From: Sphingobacteriaceae bacterium DW12
Lineage (GTDB): Bacteria; Bacteroidota; Bacteroidia; Sphingobacteriales; Sphingobacteriaceae
Length of the DNA: 48,799 nt
Direction of reading: 5' to 3'
Assembly (NCBI GenBank): GCA_000783305.1
Contig: JROE01000019.1
Location: forward strand, 829-49,627
Positions within the stretch are counted from its first letter, which is position 1; each line of letters starts with the position of its first letter. Positions 23,035 through 32,707 of the stretch are shown piece after piece. The notes under the pieces were generated by a model. The model was not told the DNA's origin. It was given only the letters and a program-made list of their open reading frames with translations, and did not search any database. A program made the position numbers and the translations under genes.

Positions 23035-26000
23035 ATGAAAATTTCAGAAATCTCAATAAAACGCCCGAGTATAATAATCGTACTGTTTATTATACTGACC
23101 CTGGGCGGTTTATTTAGCTATAAGATGTTGAGTTACGAGTTGATTCCTAAGTTTGAGGTCAACGTTATCACAGTACAAACGGTCTATCCCGGAGCATCTC
23201 CTTCAGAGGTAGAAAATACAGTATCAAAGAAGATAGAAGATGCCATCTCCTCCTTGGAGAACGTAAAAAAGGTGGAAACAAAGTCTTACGAGAGTTTATC
23301 TCTGGTGTTGATTACGTTAACCAACAATGCTGATGCCAACTACGCATTAAATGATGCACAGCGTAAGATTAATGCCATTTTGAAAGATCTTCCAGATGAC
23401 GTGGATCCTCCGTCCTTGGTGAAATTCTCATTGGATGATATGCCCATCATGAATCTATCGGTCACCAGTAAACTGTCCGAAAAGGAATTGTATGATCTTT
23501 TAGATAAGAAGATACAACCTATATTTTCACGAATAAGTGGGGTAGCTCAGGTGGATATGATTGGCGGACAGGAACGCGAGATTCAGGTCACCCTGGATCC
23601 TAAGAAAATGGAGGGTTACGGCTTGACCATTGCACAGGTACAGCAAGATATATTGTCGTCAAACTTGGATTTCCCAACCGGAAACGTAAAAACCCGTACT
23701 AATCAAACCCTGATTCGCTTGGCTGGTAAGTTTAAATCGGTTGAGGATCTTCGTAATCTACCGATTACGACACCTCAGCATGTAGCCATTAGATTACGTG
23801 ATATAGCTGATGTGCAAGATGCACAAAAGGAAGTGGAAAAAATTGCACGTTTGGATCGCCAGAACACGATTTTGATGCAAGTTAAGAAACAGTCCGATGC
23901 AAATGCTGTTGAAGTGAGTAAGCTGGTTAAGCAAACCATCGAAACGGTGCAAAACGATTATCAGGAACAAGGCGTACAGGTATTGGTCGCTAATGACACA
24001 TCAGACTATACTTTGAAAGCAGCCAACAACGTTATTTTTGACTTGTTCTTGGCGATAGTATTGGTCGGGGTAATTATGCTTTTCTTCCTACACAGTTTAC
24101 GTGATGCTGCAATCGTGATGGTAGCTATTCCATTGTCTTTAATTGCGACTTTCATCGGGATTTATTTGATGGGATATACCTTGAATTTAATGAGTTTGCT
24201 TGGACTGTCATTAGTGGTAGGTATCCTTGTCGATGATGCGATTGTGGTCGTGGAAAATATTCACCGTCATATGGAGATGGGTAAGAGCAAGATTCGTGCG
24301 GCGTATGATGGAGCTGCTGAGATTGGCTTTACCGTTACGGCAATTACGATGGTAATTGTGGTGGTATTTTTACCGATTGCGATGTCTACAGGGTTGGTAG
24401 CTAATATTTTGGCTCAATTCTGTGTGACCGTTATCATCGCGACAGGATTGTCGCTATTGGTTTCCTTTACGATAGTACCTTGGTTGTATTCACGTTTTGG
24501 AAAGCTATCGCATATCAATCCACATACATTCTTTGGTAAGATTATCCACGGTTTTGAAGCGGGGTTGACAGCCTTCACGCATAAGATTTCAGATTTATTG
24601 AAATGGTGTATTGACTCAAGATGGAACAAAGTGATTACGATGTTTGTCGTGTTGGTCTTATTTGTGGGGTCATTGGGGCTTGTCGGTGCTGGTTACATTG
24701 GTGGAGAATTTTTTCCAGCTTCGGATAAAGGAGAGTTCTTGGTCCAATTAGAGCTAAATAAAGATGCTTCTATTGAGTCATCTAATTTTATGACACAGCG
24801 TGCGGAAAACTTTATTTCTAAATTTCCAGAAGTAGAACGTGTGATTACCACTGTTGGACAGTCGAGTGATGGAATGGGGGGGACCACTGGTACTAAATAC
24901 AAAGCGGAAATCCACGTGATTTTGATTGATCAAAAAGAACGAAGTGAAAGCACCAAAGTATTCGGCGCCAAACTGAAGAGGGATCTGGAGAAAGAATTAG
25001 TAGGTTCTAAGGTAAAAACCGTTACAGTAGGTATGATGGGAGCTGAGCAGGCGCCAATCACTTTGACGGTAATTGGATCTGACATGAAGGATGCATTGGC
25101 ATTTGCAAATCAGGCCGCAGATCAATTGCGTAATATTGAAGGAGCTACAGAGGTCAAGTTGACTTCTGAGGATGGTAACCCCGAAATCAATGTGCAAGTA
25201 GATCGTGATAAGATGAATTCCTTAGGATTGAATCTGTCTACCGTAGGTATGGCTATGCAAACGGCGTTTAGTGGAAATACGGATGGTAAATTCAGAGCTG
25301 GTGAATACGAATATGATATCAATATCAGATTTGGCGAACAAGATCGTAAAAATATAGAAGATGTCCGTAATCTACAATTCATCAATACTCAGGGACAAGC
25401 CATTAAATTGGAGCAATTTGCTGATGTGAGTTACAGCTCAGGGCCAACTTTGTTGGAACGTAGAGATAAATCACCGTCGGTATCTATCGAAGCACAGGTG
25501 ATTGGACGGCCATCAGGTACTATTGCCGCAGAATGGGAGACGCAATTCGAAAAGCTGCAACGTCCTCCAGGCGTAAACTACATGTGGGGTGGAGATATGG
25601 AAAATCAGACCGAAGGTTTCGGTACATTGGGGTATGCTTTATTGGCTTCTATTATTTTGGTTTACCTGGTAATGGTATCGTTGTATGACAGTTTTGTAAC
25701 TCCATTTATCGTTATCTTCTCGGTACCGCTATCGTTTATTGGAGCGCTATTATTAATGGCGCTTACAGATACATCTCTTAATATCTTTACCATTTTGGGG
25801 ATTATTATGTTGATTGGATTAGTGTGTAAGAATGCGATTCTTCTTGTTGACTTTGCAAATATGCGGAAGGAAGCTGGTGATAATACGCATGATGCATTGG
25901 TCGCTGCCAACCATGCTCGTCTTCGTCCAATTTTGATGACGACTATTGCCATGGTATTTGGTATGATACCTATCGCGATTGCTACGGGTGAAGGAGCTGA

Positions 26001-26211
26001 TATGAATAGAGGACTTGCTATTGTGATTATAGGTGGCTTGTTATCATCCCTATTTTTGACGTTGGTTATCGTTCCTGTGGTCTACTCAATATTTGATAGT
26101 TTGCAGAAGCGTTTTGGACAGCATAAAAAGCCAGATTACGAAGCATTGATGAAAGAGGACTATGTGCCCAATGCCGATTACGTGGACGAAATGTCTGTCA
26201 AACACAATTAG
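23035..26211 (+). CDS. RND efflux pump permease (AcrB/HAE1-like)
   Basis: A 1058-residue inner-membrane proton-driven pump. It starts with ISEISIKRPSIIIVLF, typical of the family, and has the usual 12-helix, two-fold repeated layout with large periplasmic loops. Proton-relay residues are present: Asp400 and Asp401 in GILVDDAIVVVEN, and Lys932 in GLVCKNAILLVDF. This fits hydrophobic/amphiphilic drug (HAE1) pumps rather than heavy-metal (CusA) pumps. It is the last gene of the TetR-controlled operon, closed by a strong terminator 20 bases after the stop. The natural substrate is unknown; bile salts, dyes, antibiotics and own metabolites are all possible. Confidence 0.96.
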   Translation: MKISEISIKRPSIIIVLFIILTLGGLFSYKMLSYELIPKFEVNVITVQTVYPGASPSEVENTVSKKIEDAISSLENVKKVETKSYESLSLVLITLTNNADANYALNDAQRKINAILKDLPDDVDPPSLVKFSLDDMPIMNLSVTSKLSEKELYDLLDKKIQPIFSRISGVAQVDMIGGQEREIQVTLDPKKMEGYGLTIAQVQQDILSSNLDFPTGNVKTRTNQTLIRLAGKFKSVEDLRNLPITTPQHVAIRLRDIADVQDAQKEVEKIARLDRQNTILMQVKKQSDANAVEVSKLVKQTIETVQNDYQEQGVQVLVANDTSDYTLKAANNVIFDLFLAIVLVGVIMLFFLHSLRDAAIVMVAIPLSLIATFIGIYLMGYTLNLMSLLGLSLVVGILVDDAIVVVENIHRHMEMGKSKIRAAYDGAAEIGFTVTAITMVIVVVFLPIAMSTGLVANILAQFCVTVIIATGLSLLVSFTIVPWLYSRFGKLSHINPHTFFGKIIHGFEAGLTAFTHKISDLLKWCIDSRWNKVITMFVVLVLFVGSLGLVGAGYIGGEFFPASDKGEFLVQLELNKDASIESSNFMTQRAENFISKFPEVERVITTVGQSSDGMGGTTGTKYKAEIHVILIDQKERSESTKVFGAKLKRDLEKELVGSKVKTVTVGMMGAEQAPITLTVIGSDMKDALAFANQAADQLRNIEGATEVKLTSEDGNPEINVQVDRDKMNSLGLNLSTVGMAMQTAFSGNTDGKFRAGEYEYDINIRFGEQDRKNIEDVRNLQFINTQGQAIKLEQFADVSYSSGPTLLERRDKSPSVSIEAQVIGRPSGTIAAEWETQFEKLQRPPGVNYMWGGDMENQTEGFGTLGYALLASIILVYLVMVSLYDSFVTPFIVIFSVPLSFIGALLLMALTDTSLNIFTILGIIMLIGLVCKNAILLVDFANMRKEAGDNTHDALVAANHARLRPILMTTIAMVFGMIPIAIATGEGADMNRGLAIVIIGGLLSSLFLTLVIVPVVYSIFDSLQKRFGQHKKPDYEALMKEDYVPNADYVDEMSVKHN

Positions 26212-26230
26212 AAAAAATGAATATTGTTAC

Positions 26231-26261
26231 AAACCGCCCCTTATCCAGGGGCGGTTTTTTT
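26231..26261 (+). terminator. Terminator of the RND operon
   Basis: AAACCGCCCC (26231-26240) pairs with GGGGCGGTTT (26248-26257) around a seven-base loop, and the T run continues to 26261. Confidence 0.92.
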
Positions 26262-26338
26262 ATTTAAGTCTATTGGATATCCAGTCACTAGATAGTGTCC
26301 AGTTCAGGGATAGTTTCGGCTCGGAATCCGCAAAAGGA

Positions 26339-26366
26339 TAATGTATTTCGTGTATGAAATACATTA
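26339..26366. repeat. Inverted repeat upstream of glmS
   Basis: TAATGTATTTC (26339-26349) and GAAATACATTA (26356-26366) form eleven-base perfect arms around a six-base loop. No T run follows, so it is not an ordinary terminator, and it lies about 92 bases upstream of the glmS -7 box. It could be an operator. Confidence 0.6.
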
Positions 26367-26457
26367 TGGTATACTTTGCCTAGATGTGCTTTCGACGTTT
26401 AAAACTTATCGTATAAATAAAAAACAACTCATGTGCAATCGATTGCGTAAAAAAATA

Positions 26458-26465
26458 TACATTTG
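26458..26465 (+). promoter_or_regulatory. -7 box of glmS
   Basis: TACATTTG is an exact TAnnTTTG, 33 bases before the glmS ATG. Confidence 0.55.
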
Positions 26466-26498
26466 TTTCGAACTTTATAAAAACTTATTGAACAACGT

Positions 26499-28337
26499 AT
26501 GTGCGGAATCGTAGGATATGTAGGTGATAAGAATGCCTACTCTATAGTAATCAAAGGTCTAAGAAGACTTGAATATCGAGGATATGACAGTGCTGGGATA
26601 GCGCTTCATCAACAATCTAAATTGACGGTTTACAAGAAGAAAGGAAAGGTCGCGGATTTAGAAGACGAAGTTGTCGGAAAGGATAATGGAGGTACTGTTG
26701 GAATAGGGCATACTCGATGGGCAACACATGGAGAACCATCTGATAAGAATTCACATCCTCACGTATCGGCATCTGGCAAATTGACCCTTGTCCATAATGG
26801 TATTATTGAAAATTATGCCCAGATTAAAGCTGAGCTGATAAAGAAGGGATATCAATTCCACAGTGATACGGATTCGGAAGTTTTACTAAACTTTATCGAA
26901 GATATTCAGATTAACAATGCTTGTCCACTTGAAGAAGCTATTCGTATAGCCTTGAAACGTGTGGTAGGTGCTTATGTAATACTGGTCTTGGATGAAGCCG
27001 ATCCGCAAACTATAATAGCAGCTCGAAAAGGAAGTCCACTGGTGATTGGCATTGGGAAGGGCGAACATTTCTTAGCTTCCGATGCTTCTCCTATGTTGGA
27101 ATATACGAAGGAAGTCGTCTACATTAATGACTATGAGCTTGCAATAGTACGACCAGATGAGCTCATCCTTAAAAATTTGGGAAATGAGCGCATTACACCT
27201 TATGTTCAAAAGCTTGACCTTGAGCTCTCTGCGATAGAGAAGGGCGGATATGATCATTTTATGCTCAAGGAAATATTTGAACAACCCCAGACAATCCAAG
27301 ACTGCCTAAGAGGGCGTCTAGATCTCACGAATGGCGATATCCATATGAAAGGTATAGAGGAATATGCTGCACAGCTTGTCATCGCTCCTCGTATCATTAT
27401 ATTGGCTTGTGGTACCAGTTGGCATGCTGGATTGGTGGCCGAATATATTATAGAGGAGTTGTGTAGGACCAATGTAGAGGTTGAGTATGCTTCTGAATTT
27501 CGTTATCGTAATCCGATTATCAATCCTGGGGATGTTATTATCGCAATCTCTCAAAGTGGAGAGACTGCGGATACCTTAGTGGCGATTGAAACAGCTAAAG
27601 CCAAAGGGGCGATAATATTGGGTGTTGTTAACGTAGTGGGATCATCTATTGCCAGAGCTTCACATGCCGGCGCTTATACACATGCGGGACCTGAAATAGG
27701 TGTGGCAAGCACCAAGGCTTTTACCGCTCAGCTAACGGTGTTGACCATGATGGCGCTAAAACTTGCAAAATTGAAGGGAACTATTACTACAGAGCGTTTC
27801 CTACACTTGCTACATGAACTGCAAGCGGTCCCACAGAAAGTGAGTGATATTTTAGAGAACCATTTGGATATTGAGGCACTTGCTAAAAAACTGACCGAGG
27901 CTAAGGGGTTTCTTTATCTTGGACGGGGTGTCAATTTTCCGATAGCGTTGGAAGGAGCATTGAAGCTGAAGGAAATTACCTATTTGCATGCAGAGGGTTA
28001 TCCTGCGGCCGAGATGAAACACGGTCCTATAGCTTTAGTGGATGAGCACCTGCCAGTTGTATTTGTAGCTACTAAAGATGCTTATCATGAAAAGATTGTC
28101 AGCAACATGCAGGAAATCAAGGCACGGAAAGGAAGAGTGATTTCCGTCATAACGGAGGGTGATACAGTTTCTCCGACAGTTTCAGAGGAAATATTCGTAA
28201 TTCCAGAAGCGGATGAGTTGATTTCTCCGATTCTATCCGTTATTCCATTGCAACTCCTTTCCTACTATCTCGGCATCATCAAAAAATTGGATGTGGACAA
28301 ACCGCGTAACCTCGCCAAGTCGGTGACGGTTGAATAG
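26499..28337 (+). CDS. glmS: Glutamine--fructose-6-phosphate aminotransferase (isomerizing)
   Basis: A 612-residue enzyme making glucosamine 6-phosphate from fructose 6-phosphate and glutamine, the entry step to UDP-GlcNAc, peptidoglycan and LPS. An N-terminal class II glutaminase domain (Cys2 nucleophile in MCGIVGYVG, RWATHG further on) is followed by two SIS sugar-isomerase domains (ACGTSWHAG and SQSGETADT in the first). The C-terminus LAKSVTVE is typical and closes over the sugar site. Length is normal. The leader is short, and I see no sign of the glmS ribozyme known from Gram-positive bacteria. A DUF4954 gene follows 126 bases later. Confidence 0.97.
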   Translation: MCGIVGYVGDKNAYSIVIKGLRRLEYRGYDSAGIALHQQSKLTVYKKKGKVADLEDEVVGKDNGGTVGIGHTRWATHGEPSDKNSHPHVSASGKLTLVHNGIIENYAQIKAELIKKGYQFHSDTDSEVLLNFIEDIQINNACPLEEAIRIALKRVVGAYVILVLDEADPQTIIAARKGSPLVIGIGKGEHFLASDASPMLEYTKEVVYINDYELAIVRPDELILKNLGNERITPYVQKLDLELSAIEKGGYDHFMLKEIFEQPQTIQDCLRGRLDLTNGDIHMKGIEEYAAQLVIAPRIIILACGTSWHAGLVAEYIIEELCRTNVEVEYASEFRYRNPIINPGDVIIAISQSGETADTLVAIETAKAKGAIILGVVNVVGSSIARASHAGAYTHAGPEIGVASTKAFTAQLTVLTMMALKLAKLKGTITTERFLHLLHELQAVPQKVSDILENHLDIEALAKKLTEAKGFLYLGRGVNFPIALEGALKLKEITYLHAEGYPAAEMKHGPIALVDEHLPVVFVATKDAYHEKIVSNMQEIKARKGRVISVITEGDTVSPTVSEEIFVIPEADELISPILSVIPLQLLSYYLGIIKKLDVDKPRNLAKSVTVE

Positions 28338-28463
28338 GCGCGAATTTTTTTTATCGTTCTAATTTCCATGTTAGAAGCTGTGGGAAAGAGACAATCCCTT
28401 AATTATCTAGGAGTAGTGGACACGAGTGCATATCCTCGCTCTAACATTTTTGATAAGTAATAT

Positions 28464-30668
28464 ATGAGTAATTTGAAGAAAGGTAGTCTTGCAGGACTAG
28501 GCCATAATTTTGTTAAGCAAGAATACCTATTTGAGGGGCAAAATGAGTACGATATACGATTTGAACAACATCACCCCTCAACGGCCTTTAGGCCACTTAC
28601 CGAGGATGAGATCCATATCTTGAAATCACATTCGAATGTAGCAGATGATTGGGCTAACATTTTGGTGACCAATCGTTTTATCCCGGAGCAAATCCAAAAT
28701 TGCAAGTTCTATGGGCTGAATCGAATCGGCAACATGGAGCCCATTTATCTCGAGTACAGAGATTTTAGATTGCCAGTTGGAATATACAATTCTACCATCA
28801 TCAGTTGTGATTTTGGTAATGTTGTAGCGGTACACGAAGTTCGATATTTAGCCCATTTTATTCTCAAGGATGAAGTTATCTTAGCCAATATCAACGAGAT
28901 GGAAACCAGTTCCAAAGCGAAGTTTGGTAATGGAATTTTAAGAATAGGAGAGGATCCTGAAGTGAGGATTGCATTGGAGCTTTGCAACGAAAATGGTGGT
29001 CGGCAAGTATGGCCATTTGATGGCATGTTATTGAGCGATGCCTACATTTGGAGCCGTCATCGACACGATTTTATTTTACAAGCTAAATTGGAGCGTATGA
29101 CCAATGAGCTACATACTACCAAAAGGGGGGCATATAGTGTTGTCGAAGACGGGGTCGTAATCAAAAACTGCCAAGTCATTAAAGATGTCAAAATAGGTAA
29201 GAGCGCTTATATCAAAGGAGTCAACAAGCTTAAGAATGTAACCATCCATTCATCAGCAGAGGATCCGACACAGATTGGAGAAGGGTGCGAATTAGTAAAT
29301 GGCATCATTGGAGAAGGTTGTCGTATTTTTTACGGGGTGAAGGCTGTTCGTTTCATACTAGCTGCACACTCGCAGTTAAAGTACGGTGCTCGGTTGATCA
29401 ATTCCTTCTTGGGTGAAAATTCAACGATATCCTGTTGTGAGGTGCTGAATTCACTTTTGTTTCCAGCGCATGAGCAACATCATAATAATTCGTTTTTGTG
29501 TGCCTCATTGATTCGGGGGCAAAGCAATATGGCTGCTGGGGCCACGGTAGGTTCTAATCACAATTCTAGAGCTCCCGATGGAGAAATTGTCGCGGGAAGA
29601 GGTTTTTGGCCGGGTCTATGTGTCAGTTTGAAACATAATTCTAGATTTGCGTCTTATACATTAATCGTGAAAGGAGACTTTCTTTACGAATTAGATATCA
29701 AGATACCCTTTTCCCTAGTCAGTAATGACATCACTAATGATCGTTTGATTATTATTCCAGGCTATTGGTTTCTTTACAATATGTATGCTTTGGCGAGAAA
29801 TCCAAGTAAATATGAAAAACGGGACAAAAGAAGGGGCAAACAGCAGTACTATGAGTACGATATATTGGCACCAGATACAGTAAACGAACTATTTGACGCC
29901 CTAAAGATTATCGAAATTGCTGTTGCAAGAGCATATTATCCAGACCAAACTTTTTCGGAACAACAGGCGAAACAAAAGGGCGGAGAGCTGCTCGAGTCGA
30001 ATGTGGATCTTAGCCGATTGGAGGTTTTGCTGGAGGGATTCGAAAATTCTAAAAGGAAAGTTCAGTTATTGAAGGTCAGGGAGAGCTATGAGCTGTTTAA
30101 GCGCTTGATTCGATACTATGCGACCTCGACAATAGCAACCGCACATGAGTTATTTCAAGTGACAGTGGATTTGTTGAAATCAACGGATATTGGCATACGA
30201 CCGAATTGGGTCAATATTGGAGGGCAACTGATTTTGGCAGAAGGGTATCGAGATCTTATTAACCAGTTAAAGGACGATAGGCTGAATGAATGGTCGCAAG
30301 TTCATGCTTTTTATTATCAGAGAAGTCAGTCTTATCAGCGAGATAAGTTAGCTCATGCATATGCCTCATTGTTGGAAATTATGGAAGCGGAAGACGAGGG
30401 GCTGACTATCCACCAATGGCAAACACTTATTGACGAGGCTTTAAAGACGAAGGAGTGGATTAGCGACCAGATCTATAGGACCAGAGCTAAGGACTACCAA
30501 AATGAATTCAGACATATGGTTTATGAATCTATAGAGGAAATGGAACAAGTTGTTGGGAAGATAACGGATAACACATTTATCAAACAGCAAGAAAATGAAC
30601 TTCTAACCTATCGCAATCGCATGTGCGAGGTACAGGCCCAGCTTAGTACATGGGCAGCTAATGATTAA
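28464..30668 (+). CDS. DUF4954 family protein with left-handed beta-helix-like region
   Basis: A 734-residue protein of the DUF4954 family, found mainly in Bacteroidota and of unknown function. Residues about 220-410 have hexapeptide-like repeats (VVIKNCQVIKDVKIGKSAYIKG, LVNGIIGEGCRIFYGV and similar) that predict a left-handed parallel beta-helix as in sugar-nucleotide acyltransferases. GSNHNSRAPDGEI and the basic-aromatic stretch after it are conserved-looking landmarks. The C-terminal 230 residues are mostly helical and may be a coiled-coil. There is no signal peptide, so it is cytoplasmic. Its position behind glmS suggests a link to amino-sugar or envelope metabolism, but that is inference. 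Confidence 0.82.
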   Translation: MSNLKKGSLAGLGHNFVKQEYLFEGQNEYDIRFEQHHPSTAFRPLTEDEIHILKSHSNVADDWANILVTNRFIPEQIQNCKFYGLNRIGNMEPIYLEYRDFRLPVGIYNSTIISCDFGNVVAVHEVRYLAHFILKDEVILANINEMETSSKAKFGNGILRIGEDPEVRIALELCNENGGRQVWPFDGMLLSDAYIWSRHRHDFILQAKLERMTNELHTTKRGAYSVVEDGVVIKNCQVIKDVKIGKSAYIKGVNKLKNVTIHSSAEDPTQIGEGCELVNGIIGEGCRIFYGVKAVRFILAAHSQLKYGARLINSFLGENSTISCCEVLNSLLFPAHEQHHNNSFLCASLIRGQSNMAAGATVGSNHNSRAPDGEIVAGRGFWPGLCVSLKHNSRFASYTLIVKGDFLYELDIKIPFSLVSNDITNDRLIIIPGYWFLYNMYALARNPSKYEKRDKRRGKQQYYEYDILAPDTVNELFDALKIIEIAVARAYYPDQTFSEQQAKQKGGELLESNVDLSRLEVLLEGFENSKRKVQLLKVRESYELFKRLIRYYATSTIATAHELFQVTVDLLKSTDIGIRPNWVNIGGQLILAEGYRDLINQLKDDRLNEWSQVHAFYYQRSQSYQRDKLAHAYASLLEIMEAEDEGLTIHQWQTLIDEALKTKEWISDQIYRTRAKDYQNEFRHMVYESIEEMEQVVGKITDNTFIKQQENELLTYRNRMCEVQAQLSTWAAND

Positions 30669-30737
30669 AGGTTATAGGGGGAATTAACCCCTTAAGGATG
30701 GTGCGTCAGGAAGCGCGGTGGAATATGACATCATATC

Positions 30738-30941
30738 TTAATGATGGTGTCGATTCATACTGCGCTTCATTGATCGTATACGCGCTTCATTCTTTCCATC
30801 TACTCTAGATGCTACTGCCCATATAGCAGCTGGGAGCCAGCCAATCAAGGTGATTTGTAAAATTAGACACAGTATTCCGGACAATATCTTACCTCTAAGA
30901 AAGAAAGACAACCAAGGGAAAAGAACAGCAATTAATATCAT
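30738..30941 (-). CDS. YqaE/Pmp3 family small membrane protein
   Basis: A 67-residue protein with two hydrophobic helices (about 1-15 and 18-43) separated by a short turn with FLRGK, and the IGWLPAAIWAV segment typical of the YqaE/Pmp3 (UPF0057) family. Members are stress-induced membrane peptides in bacteria, yeast and plants, thought to affect membrane potential. The C-terminal tail is basic and ends in HHH. It is alone on its strand, 69 bases from convergent DUF4954 and about 105 bases downstream of the TauE gene on the same strand. Confidence 0.75.
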   Translation of the reverse strand: MILIAVLFPWLSFFLRGKILSGILCLILQITLIGWLPAAIWAVASRVDGKNEARIRSMKRSMNRHHH

Positions 30942-31046
30942 GGTCTTAAATAGTGTATAGGGGATAAATGTAGCTAAAAAGCTTTAGATTGGCAAATCGG
31001 ATATAGCAAGCGCAATACGTTCCAGAATATGTTATATAAGAATTTA

Positions 31047-31808
31047 CTATAAGATAATCAGTAAGATAGAAGAAATGGTAATCAATGTAATGACCAGTAT
31101 TCGGAACTCTTTCTCTGGGAGTATCTTTATGATTTTAATACCAGCATATCCTCCCAAAAGAATAAATGGAATTGCAAAAATATTTAACATGAGGCCGGCC
31201 CAAGATAGGTTTTGCCAAACAAATAGCTGTAGAGGGATCTTACTGAAGTTCAATATCATGATAAACCAAGCCCCAGTAGCGACAAAGGTGTATTTCGGTA
31301 GTTTTTTGGTGAATAGGTAGACTGCAAGTGCAGGCCCAGCTGCATTGCCAATCATGGTAGAGAATCCAGCTATAAAACCGAAGAGAGGAGCATACCATTT
31401 TTTTGTTGTGATGGAAGAATCGCTTCTGCTGCGATCCATCCAAATCATGAATACAACACCTAAGAGTATACAAGCACCCATTAATATTTTGAAGAGACTG
31501 TCATCAATATAATTACCTAGTATGAGTGCTCCTATTAGACCTACAAATGCAGCTGGAAGTAGCTTGAGTACTTCCGACCACAGGAACTGCTTACGGTAGT
31601 AAATAATAGCAATCAGATCAGCCATACAAAGTAGGATCAGTACTATACCTGTAGAATGCTTGGCCCCGAATAGGAATGCAAATATCGGAACTGCTAGTGT
31701 CCCGATATTTTGGATACCTGTCTTTGACATCCCAATCAACACTGCGCAAAAGAAGTACAGCATCCATTGGTATGGTGAATCGAAAAGTTGAAAGGCCTCT
31801 TGAATCAC
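31047..31808 (-). CDS. Sulfite exporter TauE/SafE family permease
   Basis: A 253-residue integral membrane protein with seven to eight hydrophobic helices in two related halves, the TauE/SafE/YfcA pattern, including GMSKTGIQNIGTLAVP near the start and GFIAGFSTMIGNAAGPALAVYLF in the middle. Family members move sulfite, sulfoacetate or other organic anions across the inner membrane; the substrate here is unknown. It starts with GTG, and its first four bases overlap the stop of the HAD hydrolase gene (GTGA), so the two are translationally coupled. Confidence 0.88.
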   Translation of the reverse strand: MIQEAFQLFDSPYQWMLYFFCAVLIGMSKTGIQNIGTLAVPIFAFLFGAKHSTGIVLILLCMADLIAIIYYRKQFLWSEVLKLLPAAFVGLIGALILGNYIDDSLFKILMGACILLGVVFMIWMDRSRSDSSITTKKWYAPLFGFIAGFSTMIGNAAGPALAVYLFTKKLPKYTFVATGAWFIMILNFSKIPLQLFVWQNLSWAGLMLNIFAIPFILLGGYAGIKIIKILPEKEFRILVITLITISSILLIIL

Positions 31809-32467
31809 TTGCCTGCAATTAGTTGCTTGACCTGGGCGACATCTATATCCCTGTAGTCATTGATGTAGTATTGGCAGGGTGGAAGTTGCTCTTTTGTATG
31901 CGAACTCAATACGCCCACTACTTTCATATTCGCATTGATAGCTGCCGATATACCTGAGTAGGAATCTTCGAAGACTAGGCACTCTGAGGGCAAAACTCCA
32001 AGTTGTTTGGCCGTCTCCAAGTATACCTCGGGGTCGGGTTTGTGTTTGGTAACGTTTTCACTCGAACGTAGGGACTCCATTTTTGAGCGAATGTTTAGCC
32101 CATCCAATATCAAATCCATATTTTCTTTTGGAGCCGAGGTTGCTACGGCGGTCTTGAAACCAGCATTTTTCAACGCATCCAAAAATTCTATATAGTTTGG
32201 GATTGGATCAATTACAGAGGCGTATACCTGTCTAAACATATCTTCTTTTTCAAACTCCAGTGCCAAGAGTTCTTCACCCATTATGGGACGTTTGAAGAAA
32301 TGACTCATGATGTAACTGTTGTGTTTGCCATACATATGTTCTTCAAATTCTTGTTCGCTACTTTCAATTTCATATTTTTTAAAAAAAGCTTCGAACGCTT
32401 TCGCATGATAGGGATTCGTGTGACAGATTACCCCATCCATATCAAAGATTACAGCATATTGATTCAT
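31805..32467 (-). CDS. HAD family hydrolase (beta-phosphoglucomutase/sugar-phosphatase-like)
   Basis: A 220-residue HAD superfamily protein. Motif I is FDMDGVICHT, with the nucleophile Asp and the acid/base Asp two residues later; motif II is the Ser/Thr in VATSAPKE, motif III a Lys in KHKPDPEVY, and motif IV FEDSYSG. A helical cap lies between motifs I and II, as in beta-phosphoglucomutases and small phosphatases. The ATG at 32467 is preferred over a TTG at 32500, because a -7 box sits between them. Substrate is unknown. It is the first gene of a two-gene operon with the TauE/SafE permease. Confidence 0.88.
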   Translation of the reverse strand: MNQYAVIFDMDGVICHTNPYHAKAFEAFFKKYEIESSEQEFEEHMYGKHNSYIMSHFFKRPIMGEELLALEFEKEDMFRQVYASVIDPIPNYIEFLDALKNAGFKTAVATSAPKENMDLILDGLNIRSKMESLRSSENVTKHKPDPEVYLETAKQLGVLPSECLVFEDSYSGISAAINANMKVVGVLSSHTKEQLPPCQYYINDYRDIDVAQVKQLIAGK

Positions 32468-32472
32468 GGGGG

Positions 32473-32501
32473 CAAAGATAGGGAAATTAAAAATGGACAA
32501 T
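32473..32501 (-). promoter_or_regulatory. Promoter of the HAD/TauE operon (minus strand)
   Basis: On the minus strand: ATTG (32498-32501), 17 bases, TATCTTTG (32473-32480). Only five bases lie between the -7 box and the ATG at 32467, suggesting a leaderless transcript. Confidence 0.55.
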
Positions 32502-32707
32502 GTGCGAAAAAAGTCAATTTATGGGGTATGCATATCTCTTCAGTGATAAGATTTGCCTAGCTATTGTTGATATTTTGTAGTATCTGTTCCTGGATTCTTA
32601 CACTCGTCAATATGCTTTCCTCACTGGGTGGCGGGAGGTTGTGAATGTAAAGCATTTTATCTAAGTTTACATTGTATCCACTGTTTCAAAGTAGTCGATG
32701 TATATCT

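Noticed and set aside
26370..26498. glmS ribozyme
   Set aside because: The space before the ATG is largely taken by the promoter; I see no ribozyme core, and the element is known from Gram-positive bacteria.
30669..30737. GGGG/CCCC hairpin between DUF4954 and the YqaE-type gene
   Set aside because: Only four paired bases and no T run; too weak to call a terminator.
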